DNA from: Calvatia gigantea
Taxonomy: Eukaryota; Basidiomycota; Agaricomycetes; Agaricales; Lycoperdaceae
DNA: 64,000 nucleotides
Assembly: GCA_025093985.1 (NCBI GenBank)
Contig: JACAAK010000005.1
Coordinates: 992,001 to 1,056,000 of the forward strand
Direction of reading: 5' to 3'
The stretch's first letter is position 1; every line of letters starts with the position of its first letter. The notes beneath the pieces were generated by a model. The model was not told where the DNA came from and made no database searches. It saw only the letters and a program-made list of their open reading frames with translations. Below are positions 1 through 11,931 of this stretch, one piece after another. A program made the translations under genes and the position numbers.

Positions 1-1609
1 AAGGTCGTTTCGAGGGATCCGTATCCAACATCATCGAAACCAACTCAGAAAGATACGGGGACCACGCATATGGGCAAGATAAGAGCTTTTCCGGCAGAAA
101 ATCTGGACGGCACCGAGAGGCATGTTTGTTGACAAACGATGGGAGGTCTCCAGCATAAATCTGCTCTCGCTCATGTTAGCTCCTTTCGACAGTTTTCCCA
201 CCTCACATACCTCAGCTATCGTGATACCAAGGGAATAAATATCAGCGTTGAGCAGGTCAACTCGTTCCAAGTTTGATGATAAAAGCTCGGGAGCCATCCA
301 TGAAAGCGTGCCAATTGGTTGATCCCGAGAGTGCTGAGACATTTCGGGAATCGAGGCCAATCCAAAGTCAGATAAGCGACAAACGAAGTTGTCATCGACG
401 AGTATATTAGCACCCTTAATATCGCGATGAGCAACAGGAGGGCTAAAGTCGTGCAGAAATTGCAGGCCGTTCATTATTTGCCAAACCTAAAGGCCTATGA
501 TCGGAAATATGTATTTCGGGCTCGTTGTGAAGAACTTACGGGAATCAAACGGTCTGTATCCGGGTAGCGTTTAAGAAAGTCAATGATGTTACCGTTTTTC
601 ATGAAACGTGTAACAAGACCATATCGGTCTGACTCGTCAAGACTGGCCCCCAGCAAGGGCAGTATGTTGGGATGCTGGAGCTGGCGAAATAGGATAATCT
701 CGCGAATAATCTATTTCACATGGGTGAGTAGGGTATGAGGATCAGGGTTGAAACAATCCACCTCTTTATTACTAGCAAGCCAACGCTGATGAACTCGAGG
801 CTTTTTGATTATTACTCTGAGGTTACCAACTGTTCCTTCGTACAAGTCCTGTTGATGATTTAATACAAGTTGGACAATATACCGAACGGACATACCGACA
901 TCATTGTAAAAGTGAATGCACTCCGCTGGGTGAGCCCATGAAGGAGAAGCGAAGGAGGAACGCTGAACGCGCGTCTAAGGAATGTCAGAGCTTGTTTACG
1001 ACCCTGCCTTGGAGTGTTCGGGTCATCTAATAGCTGGAAATATGAGGTGAGCACAAGACACAAGACCAGGAGTGAGGGGTTTACATCTTGCGCGAGTTGA
1101 GCCAAGCAGTCTTGAAGAGCAGAGTCAGTGATGGCCTGCAAGTCATCGAAGGTGTGATTTCCGGTTCTCCCGTGGATAAAGATGTCGCAAAGTTGAGAAG
1201 TGGATAGGTTGTGTAGGGAGAGATGGTCTTGGTGGCTACCAAGGATTACAATTCGCGAACAGTTGGGCGTTTTAAGGACGAAGCTCGTTATCGGAGATCG
1301 TTGGACATTGAATTCAACACGTGCATGGGGATGGAATACTCCATTTAACTCATAAAAAGCTTTCGGGCACGTCTTCAAGATTTCTGCGAGACCAAGGATG
1401 CTCTGGCCGATATGATGCCTGGGGAAAAATCAAAATGGGTCCGCGGACTTCGTAGGTGATTGGCACTCAAGTACTCACGGACTGTCGTCATTGGATATGA
1501 TCTCATCCATCAACACCAAAAACCTCATATATAGGGGCGTACCAGCACCCAAGTGCGATCGGACATCCCCCAAAACACGCTCACAAGCATCCGGAAACTG
1601 AAAAAACAT
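1..1609 (-). CDS. TKL-like protein kinase, 5' part, cut by the window edge
   Basis: Predicted serine/threonine kinase of the TKL-like group common in Agaricomycetes. In coding order: an N-terminal region of about 200 residues that I do not recognise; an N-lobe with VIIKK (the lysine expected to hold ATP); IIREIILFRQLQHPNILPLL; the catalytic loop HRDIKGAN; DFG; APE; and a C-lobe ending MMLDTDPSKRP at the window edge. Introns are needed at about 540 to 480 and at 164-210. The second one has a GTATGTG donor and a GCTAACAT branch site, and joins ITIAE to QIYAGDLPSF. Further introns lie near 720-770, 850-895 and 1385-1470. The start is uncertain: the in-frame ATG at 1607-1609 is a candidate, but an upstream exon around 1660-1790 is possible. 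The kinase core looks intact; substrate unknown. Confidence 0.8.
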
Positions 1610-1799
1610 CACTGGATGAAGGAGCAAGTGTAAAAGAAAACAAAATCGGCGTCGTACCGGGGATTTCTTGTATATAAGTAGGTTGTCTCGACCTACACGC
1701 TGATGCCTCGAGGCTCTTAAAGCTCATACTACGGAGCGCGGAGCACCGCCGCTGAGCCTCGTGTTCTACTTGGCTAACGAAATAAGCCAAGTCTTAAAG

Positions 1800-4427
1800 A
1801 TTTCTTCGCACGTGACACGGCCAGTTCCACCCCCGCAATAGTTTTGTCTCACCTCGATAACTTGAGCACTGTTCCGGGGGTGGGGGGGCCTCGTATGTTT
1901 GATACACCCCGAAAACATTCAAAATAAAATTTACTGTAAGAAAAAGCACTGAATCGAAGAACGCTTAGGGATGCGAAACTACGCAAGTTTTTTGAGAAGT
2001 TTTGAAAGGTTGGATCTAAGGTACTGAGACTCCTTTGCAAATTAATGGAGGACATCCCTGCAAAGTCAGGTTCTTGTCAGCGACCTGAGGCGCAAGGCCC
2101 ACAGGTGGCACTAAAAAAATTTTTGCGCGATGTATAAGTGGGGTGGATACGAGGCCATTTATCCTCCGATAAGCATTATGTGAAGACGCATCATGCGAGT
2201 GAGATAATGGGGTAGCCATCCTCTGTGACCCAATGTGACACGCGCTTCTTGACGACGAACGGGGTCATTGTGTAAGTACGACGTACGTGATGCCCCTCTT
2301 TCGCTCAGTAATTTTAAAAAAAAATCCATTATCAATTTCTTCGCACAACCCCCTCAGAATATAGTTCCCCTAGAAATTTAGAGTTGTATCATTCTTTACA
2401 TTTCTGCAAAAACAAATTCTAAACATGTTATGCTTATAAGTTTATAATGGGTTTAAAGTGGATCTATATGCACATGGGTGCCTATGAACTGCTTCTATCT
2501 TATCTTCTGCAACGGACTAGAACGCAGCCGAAATCCCTACCCCCTGCCGTAACCCGATATCTCACTCAAATCATTTAGGCAGAGGCTATATATATGACGT
2601 CTAGCCTAGAGACCCCGCTTTTGATTAGGCAAGGCGCCATGCAATTTAGCACTCGACAGAAGTCCAAAGCAACAGAACCTAGAAAGGGAAAGAAAGATTT
2701 TCCGACAAAGACGAAATCCTGTAAAGGCGAAGCGGGTCCCTGGCATTTAATTACGACGGCCCCGGAATTTGATCGTATTATTGGCCCTCCCAATGTTATT
2801 CCGCAATAGTGGTCATTGTGAGCCGTTATCTCGGTGAACCCGATAATGAGGGCCTGCGGTGGGGGGCAAATGGTCATGCAGATAGTGTCTGATCATTTTC
2901 TAGAATAAGCATGGCTTTGAGTGTACAATGTGGGGATTGCGCGAGAAGGACAGCTTGCCGCCCGGGGTATTTCCAGATACTTCCCAGCTGGAATAGATAT
3001 ATACTTCGAATGAGGAGAGGAAGCACGGTTGTAAATCCGGCTTGATGAGACCTAGGACCCTGCGGTATGGCCTAGAGAAAGAAGCAATCGGCACGCTTGA
3101 CGAGATATTTGTAGCTCAGCCAACCATGTTGAATCAAGATATGAATCAAGCCACGAGGCGTTCGATTCATCGCACGGTCCTCGAAAATAGTCCAAATATC
3201 CCAAAGTCATCGACGAATCCGCACCCGAGTTCTGATTGATGATTGTAATCTGCGATGGTGATGGCTGGTTAGAAATCCAAGAAGCGAACCGCCTAGTCGA
3301 CAGGTTCGGCTGCAGTTGTGAAGGGCTCGAAGCGATTATGTCGGGGATCCAAAAACATAACGACAGACACCTTAGAGATTCCTTCGAAGTCTAGTTTCGA
3401 CAGTTTTGATGGAAAGACCAACTTGAGTGATCACTGTAGTTGATAGAGGAAACAGCATGTGGTAGTGAGATTTGATCGGGTGTCGGCGCAGCTGACCGGG
3501 TTCCCCCATATTAGCTTTTTCACATTGGTCATTAGGTAGGCGTAAGAGATCAAATACTGATGAAAAACGCCAATGGTCAACGTGAGTAGGAGGCTGCCGA
3601 TTCCAGAACAAGGTGCTATAATCGAGATGAGACACAGACGCCGGCCAAGAGCCAAATCAAACGAGTCGGTGTTTGAGGCAAAAGGTCTACGTCGGGCTCC
3701 ATATGACGGCGGAAAATTAAACCATGATACTCATCTCCGTCAGCGCGTCCTTCCGATGTTGCAAGTATCGGGGGAGGTAGTTTTTGGGTAATCATTTGCA
3801 GAGAAAGCTGACACGCTCGGACTTTGCTGTACTCGAGGAAACTTCGGCAGCCTACAAGGGCACGGACGCCGATGTCATTCAGTAGGCGCCTGCTCCCAGG
3901 ATCTTTAGAAATAGGCCGATGTCGATGAAACATGGATAACGGGAGGGGCGGCAAGTACCTCATTTGGAAGTGCGACGATAGGAAAATCACTTCGTGTTGA
4001 TGCGAAGCCACAAGTTTGCCTCCACTTGTCGCGGACCGAAATCAGAGGTGGGGTGATAAGTTTCGATAAGTATGAAATGGTGATGGCGTTTGATGGAGGG
4101 AAACCGGGACTTCGCGCAGGGGAGACGAAGACAAAAATGGGATTGCGGTCAACAGCACGTCGCATATTGCCGCGCCGTGCTGTGTTCAAACACTTGTAAG
4201 TGAGCATGAGCGGCCGTAGCGAAAAATAAGAACTGTGGCGAGCATCAAAACGTCGAAGGACAGGGAAGGGGGTCTTTGCATGCACAGCCACAATGTGACA
4301 GAAGATAAATCGGGGAACGGATATCTCCGGATGCCTTGGAGGTGGACTATCTTCTAAATCGACTGCCCAAGGGGATCCAGATGAACACCTCTCCTTCTTC
4401 TTCTCTCCCATCATCTAACCCCCCCAT
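1800..4427. other. 2.6 kb without a recognisable gene
   Basis: Only short open frames are present. The longest are on the minus strand at 3905-4414 (169 codons) and 3616-4011 (131 codons). I see no known motif, no convincing exon chain and no homology that I recognise in them. The last 45 bases before 4428 are pyrimidine-rich on the plus strand, as is usual just upstream of basidiomycete start codons, and probably belong to the promoter/leader of the transcription factor gene. Decayed or orphan coding sequence at 3.4-4.4 kb cannot be excluded. Confidence 0.5.
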
Positions 4428-7400
4428 ATGCCCATCTCTCAGTACGACCCCCGTTCTATCCGTCAGGTCGACGGTCAAGTCAAGAAACGCAGAAAGGGCG
4501 CAACCCGTCTGAGTTGCGCTGAGTGTCGGCGGTATGGCTCTTTCGCATGTATTTACCGCTTCCGCCAGTCTTCATATTCTTTTCAAGTCTGAAGCTGCGC
4601 TGTGACCGTACAATTCCTTGCAGCTCCTGCGTAAAGCGTGGTTGCGGTGCTATTTGTCCAGATGTATGTTTGTCGTCATCGATCTACCCAAAACAGTTGT
4701 TTAATTGCAAATAGGGGTCTCTGACTACGGGACAAGGTAATCGGTGAGTTCAGGAGCAGACAATGTAAAAAATTGTCTACAACAGGACGTTAGGTTTGTT
4801 CTGGCATCGACACAAGAGCTTCACGAGAAGATCTCTGATCTTGCAAACCGTGTGCGGCAGCTCGAAGATGGTCTACGAGCTTCGCATTCGCAATTATCCA
4901 ACGAGCAACACCCGTTGTTAGCCGAGGAATTACTCAAAATCAAGGCCCCCCTGCAAAGGGAACCACCTACCCTGCGAAATGGGGGCAATCTTGCGACAAA
5001 GGAAGAAGAAACCAACCCAGATGTCGTGGACGCCTTTGGGTCCTTGTCCATCAATGTCTCTGGCAAATCAAGGTACTACGGTCACATTGCGAACTCATGG
5101 GTACGTTGTCATACTACTACATGATTGTCTGTTGTCTGACATAGCTCCGCAGTATTTCCTTCAAGTAAGCTTTTTCATGTGCTGCCACATTGTCATAGAT
5201 TGACACCTTCAAAAGAATGAGGATGAAGAAGAAGAACCTGACGACACCATTGTCAACCTTCAGTCCATATTGCCACCGGAAATTCTAAAAAGAGCCTCCA
5301 TGTTTCCCATCTCAAATATCGCCTTAGGAGACAACTCCAGCCTTCAGGCTTTGCTCTGGTATTTACCCTCGACAGCGGCCGCCTACGAACTGCGTACTAT
5401 ATATTACACTCATGCCGCTTGGATGTAAGAGGCTCATACTTCCTTGCCGTTGCCTTAACAATACTCATTTCCACATCTAGGTATAACCCTATTTCTATGG
5501 ATGCCCTCGATACTCAAGTTTATAATACTTTCTATGGCTCTAGTGCGGGTCCGGTCAATGACGACCCATCACTCGCACACAAGCTTTCTCTCTTGTTCAT
5601 GGTGCTCGCGATAGGCTCTCTGATGAACATTGACCTTCCAGCATACAATCTCGAGGCTGAGAAGTACCATCAGTTGGCTCGAGCAGCCCTTTTCCATACA
5701 TCCATTTTCGACTCACCAACTTTGATCGCCGTTCAAGCCTTGGTAGGTGTGCCCGCCTCTCCCTGTCGGAAGATAAACTCATGCGTGGGGGGTGTTTACA
5801 GTATCTCATGACCTACTACCTGTTCTTAGTGGATAGACACGGAACCGCTTCTGGAGCTAGGTGGGCCATAATGGGGATCGCGGTCAAAGTAGGACAAAGT
5901 GTGAGTTAATTTGGCCGCTTCTTTTCCTTTAGAATGTTGACCTTTCCTACAGATTGGACTACGTAAGATACCCATCACAATTCATATCACTGGGATCAGA
6001 ATCCTGATATCTTTCAACAGACAGAGATAGTGGTCGTTGGAAGGTCGACCCTTTAGAGACGCAGCGCCGCCGCGAACTTTTCTGGGAATTGTTCACATAT
6101 GATTCTTGGCAATGCCTGACGTTTGGTCGACCGCCTTCCTTTGCCCTTCCGCATATCGATTGCAAGCAACCCCACCTTGGTGATACATCTGATGAACAAG
6201 CTTGTGGGTAACCTCAGTTCGATTACAAGCTATTCCCACAAATATTATGTCACAGTCCATGCGTGGAAGCACCGGTTTACCTCCGAATGCATGAATCTAT
6301 TACACGATCAGGCATTCGGTGCAAAGATGCCGACGTATGCAACAGTGTTGCAGCTCGACAGAAAGATGCGCGCTTTCCCCGTTCCTCCGGTCCTCCAAGT
6401 GGCTGGATTTGGGAATTCGGAGTCCCGACCTGGAGGCTATCCCGAGACTATTATGCTCACTCTGCAAAGGCACATCGTACTCGCTATTCGCGAAATGAGT
6501 AGGTATACTTCTAGACCACTCGCTGTTCTTTACTTATTCCTAATTTTTGCAGATTTGTTGTATCTCCACCGAAGTTTCTTCGCTCGGGCTATCAGTGACC
6601 ACCCTAAAGATCCTCTTGGAAGTCCCTACGGTACTTCGGTTATTGCTGCATATCGCAGTGCGGGATCTCTTGTCGCTTTGATGAGGAACCTTTACACGCA
6701 GCTCAAAGTTCCCAGTGAGAGGATGTGGTTCTTGTGGACCCACATGTTTTCCTGCGCTGTGAGTGCGCCCTCGCTCAACCGGGGACGTGTACCTGATATT
6801 TTCTCATCTCGCAGATTGTCCTCGGATCCATCGTTACACGATGTCCGTCTATGAGCTTGGCTCCTTCTGCACTTGTTCAATTAGATTCTGCTTGCGAACT
6901 CTTCGCTAAAGCCGCACCCGGATTCCGAGCCACCAAAGTCTTGGTATGTTTTACTGATCCATTTCGGGGGCATCAACGGCTTATTTTAAATACAGGAAAT
7001 TATGCTCCACCTCCAACAAAAAGCTCATTACAGCTTGGACGAATTCAGGCGGGGAAACACTTCCAGCGTCAGCCGGTACTCTGAACCGGTCAGCCCCGAC
7101 AACGACAACGATGAACTTGCCCTACTTGGAGGGAAGACCCGACTGGTGGCTAAAACTGAGCCGTCATCACCCCAAATTCTTGAACGATCTCCCCAGTCAC
7201 AGAACCCCATTGTTCCCTTACCCTTATCCCCTACGATGCAGAATCACATGGACCCGAGCGTCGTTGAGTATCTGCAGTCGTTCAACCCGCCCTCTGCGAT
7301 CGGCGGCCCCAATTCGGCTGGTACCCAGATAAGCCCACAAGGAGCCACGTTCACCGACGTCGACCTGTCTCCTGTTTCTGCCTATGGGATGACGACAATC

Positions 7401-7769
7401 AATCCGCAGACATACCAGCAAGAACCCTCATCATTCATGACGCAATCGCACTCCCAACAACAGCAGCAGAATTTGCGGCACGGCGGTCCGAGTCACCACA
7501 GCCTGAATGGAAGTACGATCCGTGATGTGACGATGGGTGGTCCCACGAGCGGTGGGACTAACGGGCATTCCGGTCAACGGACTTCGTTCCCGCAATATTT
7601 CTCTGTGTTTGACTATGGAAGTGGAATGATCGGGAATGGAACGTATCCGGCGACAACTCCGATTCTGGAGACGCCCACCCCCGCGGGGATACAGAGGAGA
7701 TCGTCGGGTTCGCCCGAGGGGAACATGCACACGGCATGGCAGGATTTCGTGACGCTGCAGATGTCTTGA
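4428..7769 (+). CDS. Zn2Cys6 fungal transcription factor, 14 exons
   Basis: Nuclear zinc-cluster regulator of about 880 residues. Exons: 4428-4531, 4588-4663, 4715-4743, 4794-5100, 5153-5164, 5216-5424, 5481-5742, 5802-5900, 5953-5962, 6021-6203, 6256-6498, 6553-6758, 6815-6943, 6996-7769; all phases agree. The DNA-binding cluster near residues 31-60 (CAECRRLKLRCDR, then PCSSCVKRGCGAICP) is split by the first intron. A coiled-coil dimerisation stretch follows (TQELHEKISDLANRVRQLED). The middle carries a fungal_trans-type domain (RDSGRWKVDP, RRRELFWELFTYDSWQ, FGRPPSF). The tail is rich in Ser, Pro and Gln. The ATG at 4428 opens MPISQYDPRSIRQ, followed by a basic KKRRKG just before the cluster. 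Target genes cannot be inferred from context, as the neighbours are housekeeping genes. Confidence 0.93.
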
Positions 7770-8113
7770 ACTTGAAAACACTTGGATCATTTGGTTGGTT
7801 TTCTTCTTGTTCGCTTTCGTTTTCTTGTTTTCCCATTGTTATCGAAATAATTGCATCTCTGAGTTATATCTTGTATCTCTGTGTTCTTCGCTGTGTTGTT
7901 TACTGTCGGAGTATCTGTTTATTGTACAAAAAATGACTTGTTCCTTGATAGAAATGAATGTGATTTTTCCGGAGTATATTAGCATTAGGGTGTAATAGGG
8001 TAGGGATGAATATGGGGATATAATAAGAATACATGTTCATCATACACGGAATCTGAGATACGCCATAAGTAAGGCAGAACAGCCGGTCACTTAAATCATC
8101 GGTCATTTTCTAA
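7770..8113. other. Convergent 3' spacer between the transcription factor and the DUF1640 gene
   Basis: 344 bp between two genes that end towards each other. The sequence is AT-rich and holds only short chance open frames. It should contain both 3' untranslated regions and polyadenylation sites. No repeat or RNA gene was seen. Confidence 0.6.
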
Positions 8114-8840
8114 TCAAAACAGGTAGAAAGCCGGGGAAAACGCACCGAAACCAACGAGGTATTGCAATGTCGTAGCCTTTGAAGCCTGAATATTAGTCTT
8201 GAGGTTCGCAATCTCCTGTTCTATTCTAGTATCCACTTCCTTGATCTTGAGTTCTTGTTTACTGCTCTCCTCGCGCATACGACCCTTTTCGAGATTGAGA
8301 TCTAGACGGACACCAGCCTGGGTGCGGGTAATCTCTTCACGAAGCCGCTGCTTAAGCCGCTCCACTTCTACTACGAGACGTTCGTTTTCGGCTTTGATCA
8401 TAGCGAGGTCATTCTTGGCCATCAGTTGGAGTTCGGATTTGGATTGAGCAAAGTCTACTTGTTGGGTGTATTGATGCTGGTTACGCCGAGTTTTACTTTG
8501 ATATCACCAAGAGATGACTAAAGCGAGGTGGGGGACTAACCTTTTCCTGCTCGGCTTTAGTCACCATATTACTGGTCATATTCCGGATGGCTTCGTCTAT
8601 GACCTCAGCCATAGCGGTCATGATCCCCTCTGCTTGTTCGCGTTTGAGACCCTCACGTTCGAGCCGTTGAACGAAATGGTGCGTGTCGAAATGGAAGTCG
8701 CTGCGTATAGGTGTACTGGTAAAGGAACGTGTGTGTGTTGATCTTGACCATTGTGGATGCCGCAGGTGTATTGAGGGTGTGGGGCTACAGCGAAGTGCAC
8801 GAGTGAAAAGGGGTGCGCGGAGACGAGCTAGAGTAGCCAT
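8114..8840 (-). CDS. Mitochondrial DUF1640 coiled-coil protein (MCUR1/CCDC90/Fmp32-like)
   Basis: Two exons (8541-8840 and 8114-8476; intron 8477-8540) give 220 residues. The first 50 or so residues are rich in Arg, Ser and Thr with few acids (MATLARLRAPLFTRALR), as in a mitochondrial targeting peptide. The family core follows: FDTHHFVQRLEREGLKREQA, then TAMAEVIDEAIRNM, then VDFAQSKSELQ. A long coiled coil runs to a hydrophobic C-terminal segment (TTLQYLVGFGAF). Relatives are inner-membrane proteins linked to the calcium uniporter, cytochrome oxidase assembly or proline use; the exact role in fungi is unsettled. The acceptor was chosen because it restores the conserved sequence in phase 0. 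Divergent from MAK16. Confidence 0.9.
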
Positions 8841-9142
8841 CGGAGGGGCGCACAAAGGGTCTATTAGTTAGTCAACAAAGCCTGTTGTGGTTATGGGGAG
8901 ATGGAGAGCATGGGCTGGTTGCGGGTCTGCGGATAGTTCGGACGAGCAGGTCCAATGTTAGGTGGGGTACAGCCACCTGAGCCGGGTGACAGATGCCGGG
9001 GGGAAGGATATGCAAGCGAGACCAAACAAATTGCTGAAAAGTTGTTGCTGATCACAAGAGCACGAAATAATATCCACATTTCGCGGATTAAAGCTTTCTT
9101 GCAGAGTCTTTTTGACTTCTTTCAGTCCTCGACTGCAGCATT
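8841..9142. promoter_or_regulatory. Bidirectional promoter region, DUF1640 gene / MAK16
   Basis: 302 bp separate the two divergent start codons, so both promoters and leaders must share this stretch. It is GC-rich near 8900-9010. No TATA box or known operator could be singled out. Confidence 0.6.
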
Positions 9143-10558
9143 ATGCAGAGTGACGATGTTATATGGTCGGTGATTAATCACCAGTTTTGCTCGTATAAAG
9201 TCAAGTGAGTTGTTCAGTTGCGATCAAATGTGGAGGAGAGGTATCTAAACTGTATGATGTGTAAGGACGACAACACAGAACTTTTGTCGCAACGAATATA
9301 ATGTTACAGGACTATGCAATCGCCAGTCATGTCCCCTAGCTAACTCGCGATACGCTACTATCCGCGAGAAGGAGGGTACGTGAGGATGCGATTGATTTCC
9401 CCAGAAAACTAAGTGACTAAAATTTGCTGGGATAGGTATCCTTTATCTTTACGTGAAAACGATAGAAAGAGCGCATAGTCCGGCGAAAATGTGGGAACAG
9501 ATAAAACTATCGAATAATTATTCCAAAGCTCTAGAGCAGGTGTGTCGCTCTCTCTTCCTTCGAGTTTGTTAAGTGAACATCTATATCATTAGATTGACGC
9601 GGAACTCATCCACTGGCCAAACTTCCTGATCCACAAATGCAAGCAGCGTGTAACAAAAATTACACAATATCTTATCAAAATGCGCCGCCTAAAACTTCGG
9701 CAACAGTACGTTTGTCCTATCCTCCTTTGCTCACCCACATCCAATGTCTGATGATAAATTTCAATCCCTTTTCTTTGCGCTATAAAATCCTAGACCAAAA
9801 CTCATTGGGATCAAGAAAAAACTAGACCGCCGTGAAGCAACACGAGAACGCAAAGCCCTCTCAGCCGCACATCTCGAACGTTCAATAGAAAAAGAACTAT
9901 TAGAACGCCTCAAATCAAAAGCCTACGGCGACGCACCGCTAAACGTCAACGAAACCGTATGGCAAGCTATCCTCGACAAGGAACGCGTTGGAACGAAAGG
10001 CGCCCGCGAGAAAGAACTTGAGGCAGAAGGAGACGGTTTGGATATGATTGACGATGTGACAGATGAGGATGAAGGTGATTGGGATGAGGAGGATGAACAG
10101 GAGTTGGAGAATGGCGAGGAGGATTGGGGAGATCGAGAATTTGTTAGTGATTTGAGTGGAGATGATAGCGAGGACGGGTTGAGTGATTTGGAGGAGGCTG
10201 TTGTAAGTTGTTTCTCGCTTAATGTGTTTAATGTGCTGAATTTGTGGGTCGCAGGATGGAGGCTCAGAGGAGCTCACAGATTTTGAGGAAGAGGTCTCGG
10301 ACGAGGAAGAGGATGCTAAATCTAGATCCTCACAGAAAAAGAAATCCACGCTTGGAAAGCGAAAGGTCCCACCACACCCACCAAAATCCGCGCCTCGCAA
10401 ACGGCCAGAAAAGAAGGCTAAAAGTACGCTCATCAACGCACACACCCTCCATTCCTTTACTAATCCTTTCTCGCATAGGAGGAACCCATGTGGAGGTGGA
10501 ATACGAGCACGAAATGGAGACCGTGCCACTCACAAAGGCCACCCTGGCAAGCTGGTAA
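9143..10558 (+). CDS. MAK16: MAK16, 60S ribosomal subunit biogenesis factor
   Basis: Nucleolar protein needed for 66S pre-ribosome maturation. Exons: 9143-9204, 9266-9375, 9436-9539, 9593-9705, 9794-10202, 10255-10423, 10479-10558, giving 348 residues. The start [20 protein letters not shown] is almost identical to the family. The zinc-binding cysteines lie in [20 protein letters not shown], followed by [20 protein letters not shown] and [20 protein letters not shown]. The C-terminal third is very acidic (runs of D and E), then basic (KRPEKKAKR), and ends [19 protein letters not shown], as in relatives. All exon phases agree. A related copy of the last exon lies downstream. Confidence 0.96.
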
Positions 10559-10996
10559 CACACCTGTCAGATGCTAGAACTGTCATCATTGTCTTGTAGT
10601 TGTCCTGGCCTGTGTTATTGTACCTGGTCCCTGAAATGCCCAGTATTGATGATTCTAGTGAGCCAACACTGAGCGCTGAGCAGACTTCCACATATTGACA
10701 TTCTACCAACCCTTAAATGTGTAGTTTTCTTCAATGTCACAAAAAATATCAGACAGAAATTGAAAATGGAGTAGGCAGCTGTTCCTTTATCTTCTAAGAT
10801 CATGGAACTTCAAGTCTTTTCTATTTAATGGCCAGAACATGAATGGTACTAAGGTAATGGTTGTGGGGGGCATATGCCTACTGAGTAATTACTAGGGGTG
10901 GATGGTCATTGCCTGTGAGGTGAGAAGGCCAAAAATGCGCCCGTTAATGGATACACGTATATACCCTCACCTCCTAGACACCCCATCTTGCGTAAG

Positions 10997-11062
10997 GACT
11001 TCACGTGGAATATGAGCACGAAATAGAAACCGAGCCACTTACAAAAGCTTTCTTGGCGAATC
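10997..11062 (+). pseudogene. Duplicate of the last MAK16 exon, possibly an alternative terminal exon
   Basis: After a possible acceptor (GTAAG at 10992-10996) the frame reads HVEYEHEIETEPLTKAFLAN. This matches the MAK16 C-terminus ([19 protein letters not shown]) at both protein and DNA level, about three quarters identical over roughly 60 nt. The splice phase is the same as that of the used last exon. The copy has ETEP, the form found in other species, where the upstream exon has ETVP. Beyond it the frame stays open to 11376 without similarity that I recognise. Either a decayed tandem duplication or an alternative 3' exon. Confidence 0.7.
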
Positions 11063-11931
11063 CTCATCATTTTGCCGCTATCGTCATTTTACCCTCATCC
11101 CGATGCATGTTATTTTTAACCTCGTTCCTGGATCTCTTCCCGTTCTCCTTAAGCACCCCTCGCACAATGTCACGAAATTTTGGCTGTTTCGTGTTTCGGG
11201 GAAGGTTCGATGAGGACGGATCAAAAGCCAATCCGTTTCGGACCGGCGGTACGGTCCGAACAATCTTTCAACCTCGGCGGCTCTGGATTTTTTTGTTTGT
11301 GAATCGGAGGGATTCTCGATCTTCGGGGGGTTACCGGTTACCACTGACCAGAGGTTACCTATTCCCGCCCATCTGAAGATTGTCACTGACTAGAACTTTT
11401 ATGTACCTATAGAAAGGATTAAAGTATCTCCGTCCCCAATGTTGGGGTAACGGTTCACGATCTGGATGCGAACGAGACACAGTCGTACTTTGTGGGAACA
11501 AAATTAAGCCGTAAGTAGTTGTGGTTTTTTTCAGTGAGGTTATGTAGGAGAGTGGTATTTACATTATAAGTCCCGAGAGGCTCGTACTAGCAGGAACAGG
11601 AAAAACACGGATATCGTACGCAATTAAACAAACTATCGGAAAAGGATAAAGATGAGCTCGAGAGAGAGAGTTGTTGGTTTATGGCTAGTGGTTGGTGATG
11701 ATAGAACACCAGCTGATTATGCCATACCAGCGTACTTAAAGTTCGTTTCTCCGTGGTCATGTTACCGATCATAATAATCCAAGAAAGAGGGGGAAGAGAT
11801 AGGAAAGCGAATTTTGACAGAATAGAGAGCCGGTTTGTGTCGAGTGAGCCGTACAGGTGAGTACTTGAGGCGTGGGTTTAGTTCGTAACCTTGGCACGAA
11901 ATTCGGAACCAGGCAGCTAGCCAAGGACAGT
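11063..11931. other. Intergenic region between MAK16 and SUR2
   Basis: About 870 bp. The open frames at 11005-11376 (plus) and 11084-11386 (minus) overlap on opposite strands and show no motif. The stretch 11,200-11,370 has many short direct and inverted repeats. The part after 11,500 is AT-rich and probably includes the SUR2 3' end. Confidence 0.5.
11237..11260. repeat. Perfect 9-bp hairpin, 6-base loop
   Basis: TTCGGACCG is followed after six bases by its exact reverse complement. It lies in the non-conserved stretch after the MAK16 exon copy, next to several GGTTACC repeats (about 11,328-11,357). The role is unknown and it may be chance. Confidence 0.5.

Noticed and set aside
3616..4414. 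Two minus-strand frames of 131 and 169 codons
   Set aside because: No motif, no splice sites that link them into a sensible protein, and no similarity that I recognise; kept only as a note in the gap entry.
9939..10529. 196-codon open frame on the minus strand
   Set aside because: Antisense to the acidic exon of MAK16.
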